Shown in pieces: positions 1 through 10,619 of a DNA stretch of 64,000 nucleotides. The first letter of the stretch is position 1, and every line of letters begins with the position of its first letter. Made by a program: the position numbers and the translations under genes. The notes under the pieces are model-generated. The model ran no database searches and was not told the DNA's origin. It saw only the letters and a program-made list of their open reading frames with translations. The DNA is from Acidobacteriota bacterium (GTDB lineage Bacteria; Acidobacteriota; Blastocatellia; HR10), in NCBI GenBank assembly GCA_030550025.1, contig JAUQQC010000012.1, positions 1 through 64,000 of the forward strand, in the 5' to 3' direction.

Positions 1-126
1 CCGCGGATTCCGACTGTGCAAAACCCGCGTGATCGCACTCGTCAACGTCGTCTTCCCATGATCAATATGCCCAATCGTCCCCACATTCACATGCGGCTTC
101 GTCCGCTCAAACCGCTCCTTGGCCAT
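1..126 (-). CDS. tuf: Elongation factor Tu, N-terminal part (runs off window)
   Basis: The complement of the first 126 bases encodes 42 residues beginning [20 protein letters not shown], followed by the G1 loop GHIDHGKT at residues 19-26. This is the classic start of EF-Tu, the GTPase that carries aminoacyl-tRNA to the ribosome. The rest of the gene lies outside the window. It sits about 50 bases downstream of fusA on the same strand and is the last visible gene of the str operon. The sequence AGGAGCAGGGGAT precedes the ATG and can serve as ribosome binding site. Confidence 0.97.
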   Translation of the reverse strand, partial: MAKERFERTKPHVNVGTIGHIDHGKTTLTSAITRVLHSRNPR

Positions 127-176
127 ATCCCCTGCTCCTTTCCCTCAAAATGCGCGAGGATCACCCATGAAGGCCT

Positions 177-2279
177 TTATGGGACCCCGCTCAGGATCGC
201 CTCGCTGACGACCTTCGGCACCTGCTCATAGTGCGAGAAGTGCATCGTATAAGTCGCTCGCCCTTGCGTCATCGAGCGGAGATCGGTCGCATATCCGAAC
301 ATCTCGGCCAGCGGGACGTAAGCCGTGATGATCACTGTCCCGGGCCGATGCTCGATCTGCTCGACGCGCCCCCGACGCGCCGTGAGGTCCCCGGTGATCG
401 CTCCCAAGTAATCCTCGGGCGTGACGATCTCCACCTTCATGATGGGCTCCAACAAGATCGGATCAGCCTTGCGCGCCGCTTCCTGGAAGGCGAGCGATCC
501 GGCGATCTTGAAGGCCAGCTCGCTGGAATCCACCTCATGGTAACTCCCATCGAAGAGGCGCACGCGCAGGTCCACCATCTCGTATCCGGCGAGCACACCA
601 CGTTCCATCGCTTCGCGCACGCCCTCTTCGACGGCCGGGATGAATTCCTTCGGGACGACCCCCCCGAAGATATCGTCCACGAACTCAAATCCGGAGCCGG
701 GCGGCAATGGCTCGATCTCGATCTTCACGTGCCCGTACTGCCCACGCCCGCCCGTTTGACGGATGAACTTCCCCTCGCCGATGGCCTTCTTGGTGATCGT
801 CTCGCGGTAGTTGACCATCGGCCGGCTCACGTTCGCTTCGACGCCGAACTCGCGCTTGAGCCGATCCACGATGATCTCCAAGTGCAGCTCGCCCATCCCG
901 GAGATGAGCGTCTGCCCGGATTCGGGATCGCTCATGACCTTGAAGGAGGGATCTTCCTGCGCCAGGCGCCCGAGCGCGAGGCTCAACTTGTCCTGATCCT
1001 GCCGCGTCTTCGGTTCGATGGCGACGGAGATCACCGGGCGCGGGACCTCGATGGCCTCAAGTACAATCGGATGCGCCTCATCGCACAGCGTATCGCCCGT
1101 GGTGACCGTCCGCAACCCAGACGCGGCGACGATCTCCCCCGCATACGCTTCTTCGATGTCCTCGCGCTTGTTGGCATGCATCTTCATCAAGCGCCCGATG
1201 CGATCCCGCTTCCCCTTGGTGGCGTTATAGACGCTGCTGCCAGCCGTGAGCGTGCCCGAATAAATGCGGATGTAGGTGAGCTGGCCAATATGCCGGTCGG
1301 CCATGATCTTAAAGACCAACCCGGCCAGCGGCTCCTCATCGCTGGCGCGGCGCACGATCGTCTCTCCGGTCCTCGGATCCACCCCCTGTACCGGCGGGAT
1401 ATCCACCGGAGAGGGCAGATAGTAGATGACGGCATCCAGCAGCGGTTGAATCCCCTTGTTCCGAAAGGCCGCGCCGCAGAGAACTGGTACCAGGCGCAGC
1501 TCGATGGTCCCCCGACGCAATGCGGTGCGGATCTCTTCCTCCGAGATCGGCTCTCCCTCCAGATACTTCTCGGCGAGCGCATCGTCATAATCAGCGAGCG
1601 CTTCGAGCATTCGTTCGCGCGCCTGTTGCGCGGCTTCGCAGAATGCCGCAGGCACCTCCTCCACGATGAACTCGGCCCCCAGCGTCTCCTCGATCCACGT
1701 GATGGCCTTCATTTGGATGAGGTCCACGACGCCCTGGAACGGCTCGTCTCCTCCTCCAATGGGGATTTGCACGGGAACGGGATGGGCGCCAAGTCGCCGA
1801 CGCATCTGCTCGATGACCATCCAGAAGTCAGCCCCCTGCCGATCCATCTTATTCACGAAGGCGATACGCGGGACCCGATACTTCTCCGCCTGCCGCCACA
1901 CCGTCTCCGACTGCGGCTCCACGCCATTGACGGCGTCAAAGAGAGCGATCATCCCATCCAAGACTCGAAGACTCCGCTCGACCTCGATGGTGAAGTCCAC
2001 ATGCCCCGGTGTGTCAATGATGTTGATGCGATAGGGCTCGCCCGTCTTCGCCCCTCCGATCCGCCAGAAGCAGGTCGTCGCCGCTGAGGTGATCGTGATC
2101 CCACGCTCCTGCTCCTGCACCATCCAGTCCATCGTCGCCGTGCCTTCGTCCACCTCGCCGATCTTGTAGTTCACCCCCGTGTAGTACAAAATGCGCTCGG
2201 TCGTCGTCGTCTTGCCGGCATCAATGTGCGCGGCAATGCCGATGTTCCGAACGCGCTCCAATGGAATCTGCCGTGGCAT
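177..2279 (-). CDS. fusA: Translation elongation factor G
   Basis: Encodes about 700 residues, the normal length of EF-G, the GTPase that drives ribosomal translocation. The G1 loop AHIDAGKT is at residues 17-24, followed by the G3 box DTPGH and G4 box NKMD, then domains II to V with the typical C-terminal end. I chose the ATG at 2279 because GAGG lies six bases upstream. A GTG 15 bases further upstream would extend deeper into rpsG. Even from 2279 the gene follows rpsG after only eight bases, so the two are surely co-transcribed. Third gene of rpsL-rpsG-fusA-tuf. Confidence 0.97.
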   Translation of the reverse strand: MPRQIPLERVRNIGIAAHIDAGKTTTTERILYYTGVNYKIGEVDEGTATMDWMVQEQERGITITSAATTCFWRIGGAKTGEPYRINIIDTPGHVDFTIEVERSLRVLDGMIALFDAVNGVEPQSETVWRQAEKYRVPRIAFVNKMDRQGADFWMVIEQMRRRLGAHPVPVQIPIGGGDEPFQGVVDLIQMKAITWIEETLGAEFIVEEVPAAFCEAAQQARERMLEALADYDDALAEKYLEGEPISEEEIRTALRRGTIELRLVPVLCGAAFRNKGIQPLLDAVIYYLPSPVDIPPVQGVDPRTGETIVRRASDEEPLAGLVFKIMADRHIGQLTYIRIYSGTLTAGSSVYNATKGKRDRIGRLMKMHANKREDIEEAYAGEIVAASGLRTVTTGDTLCDEAHPIVLEAIEVPRPVISVAIEPKTRQDQDKLSLALGRLAQEDPSFKVMSDPESGQTLISGMGELHLEIIVDRLKREFGVEANVSRPMVNYRETITKKAIGEGKFIRQTGGRGQYGHVKIEIEPLPPGSGFEFVDDIFGGVVPKEFIPAVEEGVREAMERGVLAGYEMVDLRVRLFDGSYHEVDSSELAFKIAGSLAFQEAARKADPILLEPIMKVEIVTPEDYLGAITGDLTARRGRVEQIEHRPGTVIITAYVPLAEMFGYATDLRSMTQGRATYTMHFSHYEQVPKVVSEAILSGVP

Positions 2280-2287
2280 GTCCGTCC

Positions 2288-2773
<486 letters not shown>

Positions 2774-3166
2774 TCACTTCTTCGGCTGCGCCGCCTCGCG
2801 CGGCCGCTTGGCGCCGTATTTCGACCGACCTTGCTTGCGATTGGCCACGCCCGCCGCATCGAGGGCGCCTCGGATGATATGATAGCGCACGCCCGGAAGG
2901 TCCTTGACGCGCCCGCCGCGAATGAGCACGATCGAGTGCTCCTGCAGGTTATGCCCGATCCCCGGAATGTAAGCCGTCACCTCAATGCCATTGGTCAGGC
3001 GCACGCGCGCGATCTTGCGCAAGGCCGAGTTCGGCTTCTTCGGCGTCATCGTCTTGACCTGCACGCAGACGCCACGTTTTTGCGGACAGCCCTGCAAGGC
3101 CGGACTCTTCGATTTGATTCTGACCTTCTCCCGTCCGTATCGAACCAGTTGCGCTAACGTCGGCAC
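2774..3166 (-). CDS. rpsL: 30S ribosomal protein S12
   Basis: Encodes S12, the decoding-centre protein. The conserved stretches [15 protein letters not shown] and [17 protein letters not shown] are present, with a basic C-terminal tail. I start it at the GTG at 3166, giving the family N-terminus (M)[19 protein letters not shown] lies nine bases upstream of that GTG, whereas an ATG seven codons earlier has only a badly spaced GGAG. First gene of the str operon; the promoter is 330 bases upstream. Confidence 0.95.
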   Translation of the reverse strand: MPTLAQLVRYGREKVRIKSKSPALQGCPQKRGVCVQVKTMTPKKPNSALRKIARVRLTNGIEVTAYIPGIGHNLQEHSIVLIRGGRVKDLPGVRYHIIRGALDAAGVANRKQGRSKYGAKRPREAAQPKK

Positions 3167-3193
3167 AGCGCTCAACTCCTTATCCATATTCTC

Positions 3194-3226
3194 CGGAGGC
3201 CCTTCGGGAACATCCGATGGCCTCCG
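3194..3226 (-). promoter_or_regulatory. Hairpin in the str operon leader
   Basis: CGGAGGCC at 3194-3201 pairs with GGCCTCCG at 3219-3226, and TCGG pairs with CCGA inside, giving an 8+4 base-pair stem about 30 bases upstream of the rpsL start. There is no U-run, so it is not a plain terminator. A role as attenuator or protein-binding site in the leader is inference. Confidence 0.4.
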
Positions 3227-3497
3227 AAAAAGTCACGTCTCCCAACAGCTCTTGAGGGGCCTACCGGAAGGCTCTCGCACTCTGCGAATCGGTCACCACA
3301 TCTCGGAGCCGTCCTCACGGGGGCCCCTCACTCCCCCCGAGCTTTTCTGTGGCGTTCCTAAGACTGGAGATCAACTCCACGCGGTCATCGAAGCGGATCG
3401 CCCGCTTCAATGCTTAATCCGACGCCACAATAAGCGCTCGCGTCACCGACGGCTCCGTCCCCCAGCACGCACTCTCGTTCGACTTCCAAAAAGCTGA

Positions 3498-3526
3498 ACT
3501 ATAGCCATAACCTCTTACATTGTCAA
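3498..3526 (-). promoter_or_regulatory. Sigma70-type promoter of the str operon
   Basis: On the minus strand a perfect TTGACA (3521-3526) is followed after 17 bases by TATAGT (3498-3503). Spacing and both boxes match the housekeeping sigma consensus. It faces rpsL and is the only strong promoter visible upstream of the operon. Confidence 0.85.
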
Positions 3527-3757
3527 GACCCGACTTTGGAAAACCCTCCGGCAAAAGGTTTGAGGGAGAAAAGCCAAATCGAAGAACCAAGAGCCGCCCG
3601 GCCCCAACGCGAGCTTTGCAGGTGGGATGAGGAGTCGAAAAACCGTACCGATACTGGCTCAGGAAATTCTCCCCCATCTCGTGTAGCGACAGCGGAGGAG
3701 AGCCACGAGCGCCGACGACTATCGGAATCACATGTGCTGCTCACTGGGACCAGACAG

Positions 3758-4276
3758 ATGCGGACCGTGAACACCGAGCTTCGGCTGGAAATGACGTTGG
3801 AGCAGAGTGAGCGTCACATCCTGGATCGGTTCCAGCAGGCATTGGAAAGTCTGAGCGCTGAGCGAGCTGACCTTCGGTCTTTGCTGAAGGTCGGCCGATA
3901 TTGACCCGTCACCGACTGGGTGCACTCGCTTATCTTTCCCGACAAGGGCTTCGCCGGGCACTTCTACTCGCCAGCCGGAGCGCGGTGGCGACCGCCGGTC
4001 ACATTTCTCCGCCACGTGGTCGGTACTCTGGAATGGTTCGCTGCGGACGTGCTCTCGCTCAACCCGCTCTCACGCCCGATGATCCCCGCGTGACCATACA
4101 CGCTCTTGACCAAGCCAGTGATGACTGGCCTTCTGGATGCCTTCGCTGATGACCCGTATTTGATCCTTCGGGTAAAAGCCTACGTGTATGATCACCGCCA
4201 CGAAACGGCCTATCAAACCGACGTCACCCTGCGGGCAAAGGCGGAATTTCTGCGGCGGGGGATGCTCAAGCCGTGA
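3758..4276 (+). pseudogene. Reading frame interrupted by two in-frame TGA codons
   Basis: A single frame starting at ATG 3758 reads as plausible protein for 173 codons except for TGA at 3902-3904 and TGA at 4091-4093, ending at TGA 4274-4276. The first part (LEQSERHILDRFQQALESL) looks like an amphipathic helix. The middle part contains FLRHVVGTLEWFAADVLSL. The last part ([15 protein letters not shown]...[15 protein letters not shown]) resembles the C-terminal beta domain of MscS-type channels, though I am not sure of the family. The simplest reading is a decayed gene (CGA-to-TGA or TGG-to-TGA changes). Because the window also encodes tRNA-Sec, stop-codon recoding is not formally excluded, but no SECIS-like hairpin was established. 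Confidence 0.45.
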
Positions 4277-4383
4277 GCCCATAACGATCTACCACCCCCG
4301 GCGACTGCTTTCAGAGCGGAGAAAGGTGGGCAGGATTTCGGGCCTTTAGAAAGCTCTTCGGATTCCCGGGGTTGAGCACCCGC

Positions 4384-5283
4384 TCATTGCGTTTTATCAA
4401 GCTGACACGGTGATTTCACTTCAATGAGACCGTTTCGAATGCGAAGATCCCGTTGGGGGAACGGGATCTCGATCCCGTGCTGCTGAAATTTTTCGTAGAT
4501 AGCAAAGTTGAGCGCACTGATCAAAAGTCCTTTCCGGTGGGCGAGGCTTGCGCTCCAAGCGCGAAGTTCAAAAAGCAGACCACTGTCCCCAAACGCGAGC
4601 AGCCGGACCCCCGGTGGAGGATCGTCCAGCACGTCGGGATTCTCTTTGGCCACCTCTAGCAGAAGGTTTTCCACCAGTCGAACATCGCTGCCGTAGGCAA
4701 CGCTCACAGGAATTCTGAAGCGAACCCTCGCCCCCGTGTGACTCCAGTTGACGACATTCTCGGTGATGAATTTCGAGTTGGGGACGATGATGGCGATGTC
4801 GTCATTGGTCAACACGATCGTACTGCGGGCGCCGATCTTAATCACATCGCCTTCTACGGACCCCACTTCGATTCGGTCTCCAATTTTGATCGGGCGCTCA
4901 AGGAGAATAATCAACCCGCTGATGAAATTGTTAGCGATATTTTGCAAGCCAAAACCGATGCCGATGCCCACTGTCCCGGCCAGAACATTCAGTGGGGTCA
5001 GATCAATGCCTAGTGTTTGAAAGATGACCAAGAGTCCGATGCCGATCACGACATAGCGGACAAGAGTCCCCATCGCCTCCCGCGTCCCCACATCCACCTC
5101 GCTTTTGATCAAGAGCTTGTTCACCACCCAGTTCCTTATCTTGCCGGTGATATAGAAAAGCGCCATCAGCAGGAGGACCAAAGTAAGCAGCGCTCGAATG
5201 GTTAATTGCGTTTCCCCCAGCTTGAAGAGCGGTATTCCAAGAAAATCTTTAATGTGCCTCAGGATGTCCAAGAACGTTTCCAT
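4384..5283 (-). CDS. MscS family mechanosensitive ion channel
   Basis: A 299-residue membrane protein of the small-conductance mechanosensitive channel family, which opens under membrane tension to release osmolytes. Three membrane segments lie near residues 28-45, 70-92 and 95-125. The third is the glycine-rich pore helix (AGTVGIGIGFGLQNIANNF). The beta domain follows with RPIKIGDRIEVG and VPNSKFITENVVNWS. GGAGGTGCGAC precedes the ATG. It lies downstream of the SLC13-type permease on the same strand. Length is close to that of minimal MscS (286 residues). Confidence 0.93.
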   Translation of the reverse strand: METFLDILRHIKDFLGIPLFKLGETQLTIRALLTLVLLLMALFYITGKIRNWVVNKLLIKSEVDVGTREAMGTLVRYVVIGIGLLVIFQTLGIDLTPLNVLAGTVGIGIGFGLQNIANNFISGLIILLERPIKIGDRIEVGSVEGDVIKIGARSTIVLTNDDIAIIVPNSKFITENVVNWSHTGARVRFRIPVSVAYGSDVRLVENLLLEVAKENPDVLDDPPPGVRLLAFGDSGLLFELRAWSASLAHRKGLLISALNFAIYEKFQQHGIEIPFPQRDLRIRNGLIEVKSPCQLDKTQ

Positions 5284-5368
5284 GTCGCACCTCCACGGTT
5301 CATATCGGGTTGATCTGCCGCCAGAGTGGTGGAACCAGCAGGATCACCCCGAAAACCATGCCCCGCGC

Positions 5369-7147
5369 TCAAAACAGCGGCCAGATCATAGGGAGGAAGA
5401 TCAACGTGGCGATCAAAATAACCAGAGTCATCGGCCCACCCGTGCGCGTATAATCAAAGAAACGATAGCCGCCCGGTCCGAACACGAGCACGTTGACTTG
5501 GTGGCCGACGGGCGTCAGGAAGCTGGTCGAAGCGCCGATGACGGTGGCCAGAACGAACGGTTGTGGATTCGCCCCCAGGCTCAAGGCGATGTCAATGGCA
5601 ATGGGCGCGATGAGCACCGTGGCAGCGGCGTTGGACATGGGTTGGGTGAGAACGGTCACCAGGAGATACATTCCCGCCAGGACGGCCAGCGGTCCGAATC
5701 CGCCCAGCAGGCGCACGATCCAATCGGCCAGATATTGCGCCGTGCCAGTTGATTCCATCGCGGTGCCTAGCGGCAGCATGCCCGCGATAAGGAACACGCT
5801 CCGCCACTCGATGCTCTCATAGGCTTGCTCCATGCTCAAGCAGCGCGTCAGCACCATCAAGACTGCCCCGATCACCATCGCCGTCGAGATGTGAAAATTC
5901 AGCAGTGTCACCAGCACTAGCACCAACGCCATCGCCCCCACGGCGACGGGCGCTTTGTCGAAGCGTCGCTGTTCCAGCTTCACCGGCTCCAGGATCAGGA
6001 AATCATTGGCTTCCAGAAGTTCGGGCAGCCGATCGCGCGGCCCTTCCAGCAGCAGCGCGTCGCCGAACTGGAGCCGCACCTGATGGAGCCGCTCGATGAT
6101 CACCTCGCCGTGCCGCCAAATGGCCAGGGCATTAAAGCCATAGCGCTCGCGAAATCGCACCTCTTTCAGCGTGCGACCGATCAACGGCGAACGGGGCGCC
6201 AGCGTCGCCTCGAAGATATGGAGCTGGTCCGACTCAAGCTGTTCGATCTTCATTTTGCTGCGGGGCTCGATGACGAAGTTGAGCGCCTCGCGGGCGCGCA
6301 TCAGTTTTTCCACCGGAGCTTCGACGATCAACAGGTCATTGGGTTGGATCAGGGTATCGCGGCCTACAGCAGTTTGAAGCCCATTGGGATGGACGATGGC
6401 CAGCACCGTCACATCATAATCGGTGCCTAATCGCGATTCGACCAGCGTCTTGCCTACCAGCGGGCTATCAGGTGGAACTCTGATCTCGGTGATGTACTCC
6501 CGCAATCGTTGAACTTGCTGTTCCTCCACCGACGCTCGGATGGGTATCAGATGGCGGCCAATGAACACCATGTAGAGAACGCCCACGCCGAAGACGATCA
6601 AGCCGGTCGGTGCAAAGTCGAAGAACCGAAATGTCGGCAGCCCACGATCGGCCAGGATGCTGGCGGCCAGGATGTTGGGTGGCGTGCCAATGAGCGTGAT
6701 GTTGCCGCCTAATAGAGACGAGAAGGCCAGGGGAATCAGCAGCCGCGAGAGCGGCACCTTGGCCTGGCGGGAGATGCCGACTACCGCTGGCAGCAGCACC
6801 GCCACCGCGCCAATATTATTCATGAACGCCGACATGGTGCCGCAGGTCAACATGATGACGGCGATGAGTCGCGGCTCACTCTTGCCTGCCAGCCGCGTGA
6901 TCTGTTGGCCGAGGAAGTCGGCTACGCCCGTCTTGAATAGCCCGCCGGACACAATGTAGACGGCCCACACGGTGATGACCGCCGGATTAGCAAACCCGGC
7001 GAAGGCTTCTTCCGGCGTGACCAGGCCCGTCAGCACCAATGTCAGCAGCACCAGCAGCGCGACGACATCCACGCGCAGTTTTTCGGTCGCGAAGAGGATT
7101 ACCGCCGCCACGATGATCGCCAGAGTGAGAGCGATTTGCGGTGTCAT
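5369..7147 (-). CDS. SLC13/DASS-type permease with TrkA-C domains
   Basis: A 592-residue polytopic membrane protein. The N-terminal half has the SLC13 features, including MNNIGAVAVLLPAV and IGTPPNILAA near residues 110-170. Two soluble RCK C-terminal (TrkA-C) domains occupy roughly residues 205-370 (EIRVPPDSPLVGKTL... and TLAPRSPLIGRTLKEV...). The second transport half follows, with TQPMSNAAATVLIAP near residue 505. Members move sulfate, dicarboxylates or other anions with Na+. The TrkA-C insertion is typical of the sulfate/SAC1-like branch, but the substrate cannot be read from sequence. AGGAG lies nine bases before the ATG. It follows mrpG after 33 bases, so it probably shares the Mrp transcript and may use the Na+ gradient. 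Confidence 0.88.
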   Translation of the reverse strand: MTPQIALTLAIIVAAVILFATEKLRVDVVALLVLLTLVLTGLVTPEEAFAGFANPAVITVWAVYIVSGGLFKTGVADFLGQQITRLAGKSEPRLIAVIMLTCGTMSAFMNNIGAVAVLLPAVVGISRQAKVPLSRLLIPLAFSSLLGGNITLIGTPPNILAASILADRGLPTFRFFDFAPTGLIVFGVGVLYMVFIGRHLIPIRASVEEQQVQRLREYITEIRVPPDSPLVGKTLVESRLGTDYDVTVLAIVHPNGLQTAVGRDTLIQPNDLLIVEAPVEKLMRAREALNFVIEPRSKMKIEQLESDQLHIFEATLAPRSPLIGRTLKEVRFRERYGFNALAIWRHGEVIIERLHQVRLQFGDALLLEGPRDRLPELLEANDFLILEPVKLEQRRFDKAPVAVGAMALVLVLVTLLNFHISTAMVIGAVLMVLTRCLSMEQAYESIEWRSVFLIAGMLPLGTAMESTGTAQYLADWIVRLLGGFGPLAVLAGMYLLVTVLTQPMSNAAATVLIAPIAIDIALSLGANPQPFVLATVIGASTSFLTPVGHQVNVLVFGPGGYRFFDYTRTGGPMTLVILIATLIFLPMIWPLF

Positions 7148-7180
7148 GGCCGTCTGCTCCTGTGCAAAACCACTGCCTCT

Positions 7181-7546
7181 TCAGTCTTGCGTCGTGCCAG
7201 GGTTTGGGGTTCGGGACCTTGTGCTATATCGCTCGCGCAGTTCATCAACGATCGTTCCCTCCCACAGCGGCACGCCGGTGAGATAGGCCGCCCGGCCGAT
7301 CATGTGTGCCGCCACCGGCGCGGTCAGGATCACAAAAGCCACTCCCGCAACGGCGCGAGAGGTGATTCCCAACTCGCCGAAATGAACGGCCACCGCCAGC
7401 AGGAGCAACCCACCGCCTAACGCTCCGGCCTTGGTCGAGGCATGCATGCGGGTGAGCAAATCGGGCATCCGAAAGACACCAATGGCGGCCACGAGCATGA
7501 ACGCCGCGCCGAGAAGCATCAGTACAGAACTGAACACTCCACTCAC
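7181..7546 (-). CDS. mrpG: Na+/H+ antiporter subunit G
   Basis: A 121-residue protein with three membrane helices, including the signature RMPDLLTRMHASTKAGALG near residues 26-44, typical of MrpG/MnhG/PhaG. It is the smallest accessory subunit of the multi-subunit cation/proton antiporter. It starts at GTG, with GGGGAGG six bases upstream, and overlaps mrpF by four bases. The C-terminal tail after about residue 100 is polar and poorly conserved. Confidence 0.93.
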   Translation of the reverse strand: MSGVFSSVLMLLGAAFMLVAAIGVFRMPDLLTRMHASTKAGALGGGLLLLAVAVHFGELGITSRAVAGVAFVILTAPVAAHMIGRAAYLTGVPLWEGTIVDELRERYSTRSRTPNPGTTQD

Positions 7547-7830
7547 GGTATCCTCCCCTTCCCCACGTAAAGGGCAAATGCCACCGTCCCCAAAAAGGCA
7601 ATCAGCGCCAGCAGGATGGCGACGTCCAGAAAAACCGGCTGATTCGTCATGACGGCGTAGGCCGCCATCATGCCTACGGCCAGCGTGGACACCAAATCCA
7701 GCGCCACGACGCGATCAGGCAACGTCGGCCCCCGCAGCAAGCGGGCAAAAGCCAGGAAGAGCGCAATGATCAGCATCGCCAACGCCAGATGAGTCGGGAC
7801 AAACACCGCCGTCAGCCGCTCCAGGATCAT
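7543..7830 (-). CDS. mrpF: Na+/H+ antiporter subunit F
   Basis: A 95-residue protein with three membrane helices, containing the family motif LRGPTLPDRVVALDLV near residues 32-47, in which the aspartate is characteristic of MrpF/MnhF. It overlaps both mrpE and mrpG by four bases, which implies translational coupling within the Mrp operon. Confidence 0.93.
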   Translation of the reverse strand: MILERLTAVFVPTHLALAMLIIALFLAFARLLRGPTLPDRVVALDLVSTLAVGMMAAYAVMTNQPVFLDVAILLALIAFLGTVAFALYVGKGRIP

Positions 7831-8303
7831 CGCGTCACCTCCAGGACTTTTCGCTCGAATCTTTTGATCTTCTGTCGGAAGGCGTCAATGTCTTCCTCGT
7901 CAACGTACATGGCATGGATGTAGAGCGTGCGCCTGTCAGCGGACACATCCAGGCTCAGCGTGCCCGGCGTCAGCGAGATCAGATTGGCCACCAGCGTGAT
8001 TTCTTCATCACTTTCGATCTCCAGCGGGATGGCGATCACGCCGGGCCGCATGTAGTGTGTGGGCGTCAGGACGTCGTGAGCCACACGCAAGCTGGAGGCG
8101 ATCAGCTCATAGAGAAAGAACAGGATGAAGCGGATCACATCGAAGACCTTTCCAAAGTAGGGCGATGGTCCGATGGCGTATTGCGCGAACCGCAAGATCA
8201 CGTAGCTCAGCCCGAACCCGACCACCAGATTGCCCGGCGTGAACACTCCGGTCAGCGCCAGCCAGGCCAACGCCAATAAAATGTTCCAGAGAAAGATGGT
8301 CAT
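7827..8303 (-). CDS. mrpE: Na+/H+ antiporter subunit E
   Basis: A 158-residue subunit E of the Mrp complex. Two membrane helices occupy the first 50 residues, followed by [15 protein letters not shown] and the cytoplasmic domain with [12 protein letters not shown] near residue 112, the hallmark of MrpE/MnhE. The ATG overlaps the mrpD stop (ATGA). Confidence 0.94.
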   Translation of the reverse strand: MTIFLWNILLALAWLALTGVFTPGNLVVGFGLSYVILRFAQYAIGPSPYFGKVFDVIRFILFFLYELIASSLRVAHDVLTPTHYMRPGVIAIPLEIESDEEITLVANLISLTPGTLSLDVSADRRTLYIHAMYVDEEDIDAFRQKIKRFERKVLEVTR

Positions 8304-9793
8304 GATGTTCCTGCAAGGACGGCTCGGATGTACGCCTCCGGATTGATCAATTGGTCGGCCGCGCGCTCGGCCAGGGCGAAGAACGGTTGGGCGACGAGCC
8401 CGATCGCTACCGTCAACAGAGCCAGCAGGACGATCGGAAAGAGAAGGTTTAGAACCCGACGGCGGTTGTCCGACGGCTGAGGGTTAAGAGTTGAGGGCTT
8501 CCAGAACGCCTCGGTCCAGATCTTGATCATGGAGAACAGCGTGAGCATGCCGACGGCCAGAGCGACCGCCACAATCTCGTACTGTTGGATTTCAAGCCCG
8601 GCCTGCACAAGCGTCAGCTTCGCCCAAAACCCCGACAGCGGCGGCAGTCCAGCCAGCGACAGAGCCGGGATCATGAATAAGATCGCCAAGCCGGGATAGA
8701 CTTGATACAACCCGCCGAGTTTTTTCAACTCGTAGGTCCCGCACAACCGATGGACCACGCCGCTGACGAGAAACAGATTCGTTTTGACGATGATGTGATG
8801 GATGATGTAGAAGATCGAACCCGCGAGCGCCAGCGGCGTAAACAACCCGAGCCCCATGATCATGTAGCCGATCTGGCTGACGATGTGAAATGACAGGATG
8901 CGCCGGAACTCGTTTTGCGCCACCGCGCCCAACACGCCCGTGATCATCGTCAATCCGGCGACGACCAAAATCAACCTGTGGGTGTAGCCCACGTCATGCA
9001 CAAAGAGCAGTGTGAAGACGCGAATGAGGGCATAGACGCCCACCTTCGTGAGCAGACCGGCGAAGATCGCCGACACGGCCACCGGCGGCGTGTGATAAGA
9101 AGCCGGCAGCCAGAAGAAGAGCGGGAACACGGCGGCCTTGATGCCAAAGGCGATCAGGAAGAGCATGGAGAGCGTCGTCACCAAGCCGGGGTGGTGGACG
9201 TTCTTTAACTTCTCGGCGAGATCGGCCATGTTCAACGTGCCGGCCATTCCATAGAGAATACCCACCGCGGCCAGAAAGAGCGCCGAGGACATGAGGTTGA
9301 GCGTGACGTACTTGATCGCTCCTTCCATCTGCGCTCGTTCGCCGCCGAGCACAAGCAGCACGAACGAGGCCATCAGCATGACCTCGAACCAGACATAGAG
9401 GTTGAACATATCGCCGGTCAGAAACGCTCCGCAGACGCCCATCAACAAGATGTGCAGCAGCGGATAGTAGCCAAACGACTCCCGCTCCGCGTCCATACTG
9501 CTCAACGAGTAGATGGCGACCGCGAATCCCATCACGCCGGCGAGCGCGACCATGATCGCGCTGAAGAGATCGGCCACCACGGTGATGCCGAAAGGCGCCG
9601 GCCAGCTCCCCATTTGCACAGCTTGAATGCCGTCGCGCCAGACAGAGGTCAGCAGCCGGAGCGCCACAAAGAGGAGCGCCGTCGCGCCAAGCACGCTCAT
9701 CCAACGTTGGACGCGCCGCCAGCGCCAGGCCAACAAAGCAGCCACCGCCGTCACGAGCGGGATCAGGATGGGGAGCACCAGAAGCACGTTCAT
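8300..9793 (-). CDS. mrpD: Na+/H+ antiporter subunit D
   Basis: A 497-residue membrane protein of the complex I NuoL/M/N-like antiporter family (Proton_antipo_M), with about 14 predicted helices. Conserved charged residues lie within membrane segments: a glutamate in [12 protein letters not shown] near residue 132 and a lysine in [17 protein letters not shown] near residue 222. These form the proton path in relatives. It precedes mrpE with a four-base overlap; GAGG stands just before its ATG. Confidence 0.95.
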   Translation of the reverse strand: MNVLLVLPILIPLVTAVAALLAWRWRRVQRWMSVLGATALLFVALRLLTSVWRDGIQAVQMGSWPAPFGITVVADLFSAIMVALAGVMGFAVAIYSLSSMDAERESFGYYPLLHILLMGVCGAFLTGDMFNLYVWFEVMLMASFVLLVLGGERAQMEGAIKYVTLNLMSSALFLAAVGILYGMAGTLNMADLAEKLKNVHHPGLVTTLSMLFLIAFGIKAAVFPLFFWLPASYHTPPVAVSAIFAGLLTKVGVYALIRVFTLLFVHDVGYTHRLILVVAGLTMITGVLGAVAQNEFRRILSFHIVSQIGYMIMGLGLFTPLALAGSIFYIIHHIIVKTNLFLVSGVVHRLCGTYELKKLGGLYQVYPGLAILFMIPALSLAGLPPLSGFWAKLTLVQAGLEIQQYEIVAVALAVGMLTLFSMIKIWTEAFWKPSTLNPQPSDNRRRVLNLLFPIVLLALLTVAIGLVAQPFFALAERAADQLINPEAYIRAVLAGTS

Positions 9794-9815
9794 CGCCTCA
9801 AATAATGTTTCTGCT

Positions 9816-10163
9816 TCACGTATCCGTCGCTTTCATTTCGTCCAAGTCATCGGTGCCGACCGTTTGATAGGCGCGATGAAACAGTACCACGGCGAAGCCG
9901 AGCACGCCGAAACTGATGACGATGGCCGTCAGGATCAACGCCTGCGGCAGTGGATCAGCATAAGGAGGTGTTAAGGTTTCAGCACCTTCCGGGATAAAGG
10001 GCGCTCGGGCTCGCGTCAGCCGCCCGACGGTAAAAATGAGCAGGTTAGCTCCGTTAGATAAGAGGCCGAGGCCGATGATCAATTTGACCAGACTGCGCCG
10101 CAGCATCATGTAAATGCCCGTCGCGTAGAGCGCCCCGATGACAACCGCCAGTATAGTTTCCAT
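9816..10163 (-). CDS. mrpC: Na+/H+ antiporter subunit C
   Basis: A 115-residue protein with three membrane helices, homologous to complex I NuoK. Characteristic stretches are [20 protein letters not shown] and [13 protein letters not shown] in the first half, and the loop [17 protein letters not shown] near residues 70-86. It lies between mrpB (45 bases upstream) and mrpD (22 bases downstream). Confidence 0.95.
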   Translation of the reverse strand: METILAVVIGALYATGIYMMLRRSLVKLIIGLGLLSNGANLLIFTVGRLTRARAPFIPEGAETLTPPYADPLPQALILTAIVISFGVLGFAVVLFHRAYQTVGTDDLDEMKATDT

Positions 10164-10208
10164 AGTCGTCCCTGCCGATTGTGGATCTCGGATTTTGGAT
10201 CGGCTACG

Positions 10209-10619
10209 TCATTCTTCCGCCAACGACAGAATGATCGTCAGCATCACACCGACGACCACCAGATAGACGCCGAGGTCAAAAATCAGGGGCGTGCCCAAAG
10301 GCACAGGCCCAATGCCGAGCACGGTGATATAGCTCCACTGACCGGTCATGAAAGGCTCGCGGGCAAGCCACGCCACCATCCCGCTGGCCAGCGCGACCAA
10401 CAGTCCGACGGCGATCAGTTGGCGCGGGTCAATCCGCAGCAATTGTCGCGCCGCCGCCACATCAAAGGCCAGCGCATACAGAGCGAAAGCCGCTGCCGCG
10501 ACCAACCCGCCCACGAAGCCGCCGCCCGGACTGTTGTGACCGCGCAGGAGCAAAAAGAGCGAAAACAGCAGCAGCAGGGGCAGTAGGAAGCGCGTCGCCG
10601 TCCGCAGGATCAGTGACAT
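10209..10619 (-). CDS. mrpB: Na+/H+ antiporter subunit B
   Basis: A protein of about 136 residues with four membrane helices and the family signature [22 protein letters not shown] near residues 27-48. The ATG at 10619 touches the mrpA stop codon (TGATG). A GTG one codon earlier is an alternative start. Confidence 0.94.
   Translation of the reverse strand: MSLILRTATRFLLPLLLLFSLFLLLRGHNSPGGGFVGGLVAAAAFALYALAFDVAAARQLLRIDPRQLIAVGLLVALASGMVAWLAREPFMTGQWSYITVLGIGPVPLGTPLIFDLGVYLVVVGVMLTIILSLAEE

Larger units (their letters stand above)
3167..3757. other. Leader and upstream region of the str operon, no gene seen
   Basis: The part from 3167 to 3497 is the transcribed leader of rpsL, unusually long at about 330 bases. 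It holds at least two stem-loops: the one near rpsL and AAGCGG/CCGCTT around 3382-3400. The promoter is at 3498-3526. From 3527 to 3757 I see no convincing gene, RNA or repeat. Confidence 0.6.

Noticed and set aside
231..2087. A 618-codon plus-strand frame opposite fusA
   Set aside because: Shadow of the EF-G gene; the product is Arg/His/Leu-rich and without family motifs.
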